Of a stretch of DNA of 7,705 nucleotides, positions 6,239 to 7,705 are shown one piece after another. This DNA is from Candidatus Omnitrophota bacterium. Its GTDB lineage: Bacteria > Omnitrophota > Omnitrophia > Omnitrophales > Abzuiibacteriaceae. How positions within the stretch are numbered: the first letter of the stretch is position 1; every line of letters starts with the position of its first letter. The stretch spans positions 1 to 7,705 of the forward strand of contig JACQQN010000047.1 of NCBI GenBank assembly GCA_016206995.1, given 5' to 3'. The translations under genes were made by a program, and so were the position numbers. A model generated the notes under the pieces. The model ran no database searches. It was not told the origin of the DNA and was given only the letters and a program-made list of their open reading frames with translations.

Positions 6239-6868
6239 TTATGCTGTACGAGTGTAAACAATCTCCATCGCTTTGAATTCATTACCGTCCGGTCCTGTGA
6301 GATAAGTCGTATAGGTATTGTGATCATTGTCAGTAACCGTCCATTCTGAACGGCCGTGGCGCGATTTTTCACCTGTTAGCGGGCAAGAATTTTCACCCGA
6401 TTGTTTGAGTGTTTTTGTTGCCGCATCATACTGGCCAGAAACCATCATAATGCCGGTTGCCATACTGTCAATCCAAGTTGAAACATATTCTTGTTTGATG
6501 TTGTCATAACCCGTGTAACCAATTCCTTCGAACGGCTCATTCATCCAGTTTCCCTTGATTTCTTGTTTCAAGAATCGGCCACCATAAACTACAGTATGAG
6601 TCGCAGTTCCGATGCTTTCTTCGGTTGGTCCATCTGGTACCATCCAAAACTTGGAAGTATAAGTCCAATTACCTGCAAAACCTTCGAGAACTTTATGCGC
6701 TTCGGATGGCACCATCAGCGTTTTTATTTTCTTCATCATCGCTGGATCCATCGCAGCTTTTTCGCCTGCCACGGCTTCCACGTTTGGCATTTCCTCCACC
6801 GCAAAAGCAACTGGTCCCAACATTGTGAACAACATAACAACCAACAATACCCGACTTAATGCCTTCAT
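6239..6868 (-). CDS. Exported DUF1579-family protein, 209 aa
   Basis: Residues 1-23 form a Sec signal peptide (MKALSR start, hydrophobic core, cleavage after AFA), so the mature protein is extracytoplasmic. The mature part carries the DUF1579 pattern. HKVLEGFAGNWTY (58-70) has the 'L..L.G.W' opening strand, and HTVVYGGRFLKQEIKG (91-106) is the 'GG.FL....' strand. FEGIGYTGYDNIKQEYVSTW (113-132) is the 'G....GYD....Y...W' core, and GQYDAATKTL (145-154) follows. Members are beta-barrel-like proteins of unknown biochemical role, often found in environmental bacteria as secreted or periplasmic proteins. Residues 24-50 are a low-complexity linker rich in Glu, Ala and Met. GAGGAG lies six bases before the ATG at 6868, a strong ribosome-binding site. 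The gene has its own terminator, so it is probably a single-gene unit. It stops with TAA. The family call is firm; the function is unknown. Confidence 0.9.
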   Translation of the reverse strand: MKALSRVLLVVMLFTMLGPVAFAVEEMPNVEAVAGEKAAMDPAMMKKIKTLMVPSEAHKVLEGFAGNWTYTSKFWMVPDGPTEESIGTATHTVVYGGRFLKQEIKGNWMNEPFEGIGYTGYDNIKQEYVSTWIDSMATGIMMVSGQYDAATKTLKQSGENSCPLTGEKSRHGRSEWTVTDNDHNTYTTYLTGPDGNEFKAMEIVYTRTA

Positions 6869-6898
6869 TGAATTCTCCTCTTTTTATATTTTTTTCAG

Positions 6899-6927
6899 AT
6901 TAGACTTCAAGCCCACTCAAAAATCAC
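6899..6927 (-). promoter_or_regulatory. Possible promoter of the DUF1579 gene
   Basis: On the minus strand, GTGATT (6927-6922) and TCTAAT (6904-6899) are 17 bases apart, matching 3 of 6 and 5 of 6 consensus positions. The implied leader is about 25 bases and contains GAGGAG. A second option (TTGAAG, 16 bases, TATAAA) sits closer but would start transcription inside the ribosome-binding site. The evidence is weak. Confidence 0.3.
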
Positions 6928-6937
6928 GACTCGGTTT

Positions 6938-6964
6938 AAAAAGCGGTATATTAAATGCTTTTTT
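6938..6964 (-). terminator. Weak candidate terminator after xerD
   Basis: AAAAAGC (6938-6944) and GCTTTTT (6957-6963) flank a 12-base loop, and the minus-strand copy ends in five T followed by AAA. Only two G-C pairs hold the stem, so termination would be inefficient. It lies about 30 bases after the xerD stop. Confidence 0.3.
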
Positions 6965-6994
6965 CAATCAGGAAGCAACGGTTTTTTAAAGTGG

Positions 6995-7705
6995 TTAAGC
7001 GCGAGGATGAAATTGAGAGTAAACTGCCTTCAAGCGATCTTTTGAAACATGGGTATAAATTTGTGTCGTGGAAATGTCCGCGTGACCTAAAAGCTCTTGG
7101 ACCACGCGAAGGTCCGCACCACCTTCGAGCAAATGAGTTGCGTAAGAATGACGAAATGTGTGCGGCGTTATGTTCTTTCCAATGCGTGCTTTTTTTGCAT
7201 ATTTTTTAATCAGTGACCAAATCAACTGACGCGAGACTTGGTCTTTCTTCTTCCGGCTTGGGAAAAGCTGATCACTTTCTTTTTTGTTTGATTTGGCTGC
7301 GCGATTTAAATAACTTTCAATCGCTTCTTTTGCCATTTTCCCAAGTGGAACCACACGCTCCTTGTTTCCCTTTCCAATACATTTGAGAAACCCCGCTTCA
7401 AGATTTACATTTTCTTTTTTGAGGTTGACGAGTTCTGAGACCCGAATTCCACAGCCATAGAGAAGTTCAAGAATGGCGCGGTCTCTTGAACCGTCATCAG
7501 TGCGCGCGTTCGGTGCCGCAAGAATCTTTTCAACCTCCTGGGACGTGAGAAAATTAGGAAGCTTTTTCCAAAGTTTAGGAAGTGTAAGAACGCTGGTTAC
7601 GTCCTCTTTAATTCGTTTTTCACGCGCAAGAAACCGGTGCAAAATCTTAATCGACACAAGTGCACGCGCAATCGAGGGCGCCTGAATCCCTGCGTCTTTC
7701 TCGGA
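6995..7705 (-). CDS. xerD: Tyrosine recombinase XerD, N-terminal part beyond the window
   Basis: The frame is open to the window edge, so the 5' end is missing. 236 residues are visible, and XerD is normally about 300. A GTG at 7657 could be mistaken for a start, but the 16 codons upstream continue the protein (SIARALVSIKILHRFLARE is typical of the core-binding domain), so the gene is partial rather than short. The catalytic domain is complete: Arg in GIRVSEL, Lys in GKGNKERVVP, the HxxR in PHTFRHSYATHLLEGG, His in LLGHADISTTQ and the nucleophile Tyr in IYTHVS. The C-terminal end, RLKAVYSQFHPRA, matches XerD rather than XerC. XerD works with XerC at the dif site to resolve chromosome dimers at the septum. 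The alternative is another Xer-type recombinase of a mobile element, but no such element is visible. It stops with TAA. Confidence 0.93.
   Translation of the reverse strand, partial: SEKDAGIQAPSIARALVSIKILHRFLAREKRIKEDVTSVLTLPKLWKKLPNFLTSQEVEKILAAPNARTDDGSRDRAILELLYGCGIRVSELVNLKKENVNLEAGFLKCIGKGNKERVVPLGKMAKEAIESYLNRAAKSNKKESDQLFPSRKKKDQVSRQLIWSLIKKYAKKARIGKNITPHTFRHSYATHLLEGGADLRVVQELLGHADISTTQIYTHVSKDRLKAVYSQFHPRA

Noticed and set aside
6929..6956. dif-like site near the xerD gene (right half TATATTAAAT)
   Set aside because: The right arm resembles the E. coli dif arm (about 9 of 11), but the left arm matches only about 5 of 11 positions and the centre poorly. In an AT-rich gap this is expected by chance.
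7655..7657. GTG start for a short recombinase
   Set aside because: The frame stays open upstream to the window edge with XerD-like residues, so this is an internal Val codon of a partial gene.

Overview
The window is a stretch of bacterial chromosome with moderate, slightly AT-leaning base composition, and every gene I can support lies on the minus strand. Short intergenic gaps, Shine-Dalgarno sites, Sec-type signal peptides and a xerD/uup-type housekeeping background point to a bacterium. Genetic code 11 fits: TAG, TAA and TGA all act as stops. The combination of a DUF1579 secreted protein, two unrecognised secreted proteins and a zinc-ribbon SDR suggests an under-sampled environmental lineage rather than a model phylum. 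I cannot name the phylum from sequence alone.

Layout in the direction of transcription (high to low coordinates). (1) 7705-6995: the C-terminal three quarters of a XerD-type tyrosine recombinase, cut by the window edge. (2) 6868-6239: an exported DUF1579-family protein, followed by a strong Rho-independent terminator at 6166-6207. (3) 6137-4251: a full-length Uup-type ABC-F ATPase, whose likely promoter is embedded in that terminator. (4) 4250-4118: a 133-base gap with an AT-rich inverted repeat and two tiny overlapping ORFs, one resembling a prepilin N-terminus. (5) 4117-3566 and 3552-2899: two secreted proteins of unknown function, 13 bases apart, almost certainly one operon. (6) 2849-2821: a good sigma70-like promoter driving a three-gene group. 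This group is a short J-domain protein (2793-2101), a 206-aa protein with an HTH-like segment (2042-1422) and a zinc-ribbon plus SDR-like protein (1397 to 1, running off the edge).

The housekeeping parts (xerD, uup) are ordinary. The less explained parts are the J-protein / HTH-like / SDR group and the secreted pair. The SDR-like protein lacks the classical active-site Tyr and one cofactor-loop Gly, and carries an N-terminal CxxC...CxxC knuckle. The J-protein has only one C-terminal substrate-binding domain, ending in a lone CxxCHH. These are worth homology and structure searches, but nothing here proves a new system.

Several starts were moved from the longest possible ORF to an ATG preceded by a proper ribosome-binding site (J-protein, 206-aa protein, Uup). 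There is no gene-free stretch longer than about 135 bases, and I saw no rRNA, tRNA, CRISPR array, IS element or riboswitch.
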